This document shows, one piece after another, positions 5,336 through 5,716 of a stretch of DNA of 5,716 nucleotides (its first letter is position 1; each line of letters opens with the position of its first letter). Under the pieces are notes generated by a model that was not told where the DNA came from, made no database searches, and was given only the letters and a program-made list of their open reading frames with translations. Location: NCBI GenBank assembly GCA_913774725.1, contig CAJYIG010000201.1, positions 1-5,716 of the forward strand, written 5' to 3'. Source of the DNA: an uncultured Curtobacterium sp. (GTDB taxonomy: Bacteria > Actinomycetota > Actinomycetes > Actinomycetales > Microbacteriaceae). The position numbers and the translations under genes were made by a program.

Positions 5336-5345
5336 CCGCCCGCCG
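5326..5345 (+). terminator. GC hairpin spanning the stop of the 3755 gene, weak terminator candidate
   Basis: CGGCGG (5326-5331) can pair with CCGCCG (5340-5345); an alternative is GGCGG/CCGCC (5327-5331 with 5336-5340) with a four-base loop holding the stop codon. No T-run follows. Such short GC pairings arise readily by chance in this composition. It is listed because a separate promoter for rsfS lies downstream, so transcription ending here would make sense. Confidence 0.2.
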
Positions 5346-5392
5346 GACTCCTCGCACCCGACCGCCCCGTCGTCCGTCCCGGCCCACCGGCC

Positions 5393-5421
5393 TGGCCGCT
5401 GTCGGCGGGGTGGCCTATGAT
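5393..5421 (+). promoter_or_regulatory. rsfS promoter
   Basis: TATGAT at 5416-5421 differs from the TATAAT consensus at one position and stands out in this GC-rich gap. TGGCCG (5393-5398), 17 bases upstream, is a weak -35 match (three of six). Transcription would start near 5428, giving a leader of roughly 48 bases with a small perfect hairpin CCGCA-GCG-TGCGG (5441-5453) ahead of the ribosome-binding site. This suggests rsfS can be transcribed separately from nadD and the membrane protein gene. Confidence 0.65.
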
Positions 5422-5464
5422 CAAGACCCATCACACGGACCCGCAGCGTGCGGTGCCGACGACC

Positions 5465-5471
5465 GGAAGGA
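5465..5471 (+). promoter_or_regulatory. Ribosome-binding site of rsfS
   Basis: GGAAGGA lies four bases before GTG 5476. It is the strongest Shine-Dalgarno match in the window and decides the GTG start; nearby GTG codons at 5448 and 5453 are out of frame. Confidence 0.8.
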
Positions 5472-5475
5472 CTCC

Positions 5476-5716
5476 GTGACCGCCTCCTCACGCGCAGTGG
5501 AACTCGTACAGATCGCCGCCCAGGCGGCCGACGCGAAGCAGGCCGAAGACCTCGTCGCCCTCGACGTGACCGGGCCGCTGCAGCTCACCGACGTGTTCCT
5601 GCTCGCGACCGGTCGGAACGAGCGCAACGTGCTCGCCATCGCGGACGAGATCGAGGACCGTCTCATCGAGGCCGGGGCCAAGCCCCTCCGTCGTGAGGGT
5701 CGGACCGAGGGCCGCT
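5476..5716 (+). CDS. rsfS: Ribosomal silencing factor RsfS, 3'-truncated by the window
   Basis: RsfS binds ribosomal protein uL14 on the 50S subunit and blocks joining with the 30S subunit, lowering translation when nutrients are scarce. Eighty residues are visible. The DUF143/Iojap family pattern is clear: an N-terminal helix, AVELVQIAAQAADAKQAEDL (7-26), then VALDVTGPLQLTDVFLLATG (27-46) and RNERNVLAIADEIEDRLIEA (47-66), followed by the REG element (73-75) that normally precedes the WxLLDYGD motif, which lies beyond the window. The start is GTG with a strong ribosome-binding site. It sits 140 bases after the membrane-anchored gene and has its own predicted promoter. nadD-rsfS proximity is common in bacteria, though here a 526-codon gene intervenes. 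Identity is secure; the C-terminus cannot be assessed. Confidence 0.95.
   Translation, partial: MTASSRAVELVQIAAQAADAKQAEDLVALDVTGPLQLTDVFLLATGRNERNVLAIADEIEDRLIEAGAKPLRREGRTEGR

Noticed and set aside
3983..5491. Minus-strand open frame of 502 codons opposite the 3755 gene
   Set aside because: It is the antisense shadow of a GC-rich gene whose start, ribosome-binding site and membrane helix are clear on the + strand; its product is a featureless Arg/Gly-rich string.

Overview
The window is a GC-rich actinobacterial chromosome segment. Its gene order and protein sequences point to the Microbacteriaceae, with Curtobacterium or a close relative as my best guess. This rests on the order obgE-proB-proA-(small membrane gene)-nadD-(membrane-anchored gene)-rsfS, strong G/C preference at third codon positions, GTG as well as ATG starts, and TANNNT-type -10 boxes. 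All seven genes read on the + strand. There are no mobile elements, RNA genes or CRISPR arrays. The first gene (obgE) and the last (rsfS) are cut by the window edges.

Bases 1-1148 hold the end of obgE, a ribosome-assembly GTPase, followed 7 bases later by proB, glutamate 5-kinase. This ProB stops at the end of its kinase domain and has no PUA domain. Bases 1149-1636 are a 488-base non-coding gap. It carries a stem-loop after proB, a six-copy 19-bp tandem repeat array with inverted copies behind it, three successive perfect inverted repeats, and a promoter whose predicted +1 falls on the A of the proA start codon. proA (1637-2902) makes glutamyl-phosphate reductase, the step after ProB in proline synthesis. 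So the two pathway genes are adjacent but probably transcribed separately.

Bases 2947-5335 look like one translationally linked run. A 66-residue single-pass membrane protein with a His-rich tail is followed 11 bases later by nadD (NAD synthesis). nadD overlaps by four bases (ATGA) a 526-residue protein of unknown function, which is mostly low-complexity and ends in one membrane anchor. After a 140-base gap with its own good promoter comes rsfS, the ribosomal silencing factor.

The locus joins ribosome maturation or silencing (Obg, RsfS), proline synthesis (ProB, ProA) and NAD synthesis (NadD), a common housekeeping cluster in bacteria. The least understood parts are the proB-proA gap and the two membrane proteins flanking nadD. 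I see no complete new defence, toxin or metabolic system.
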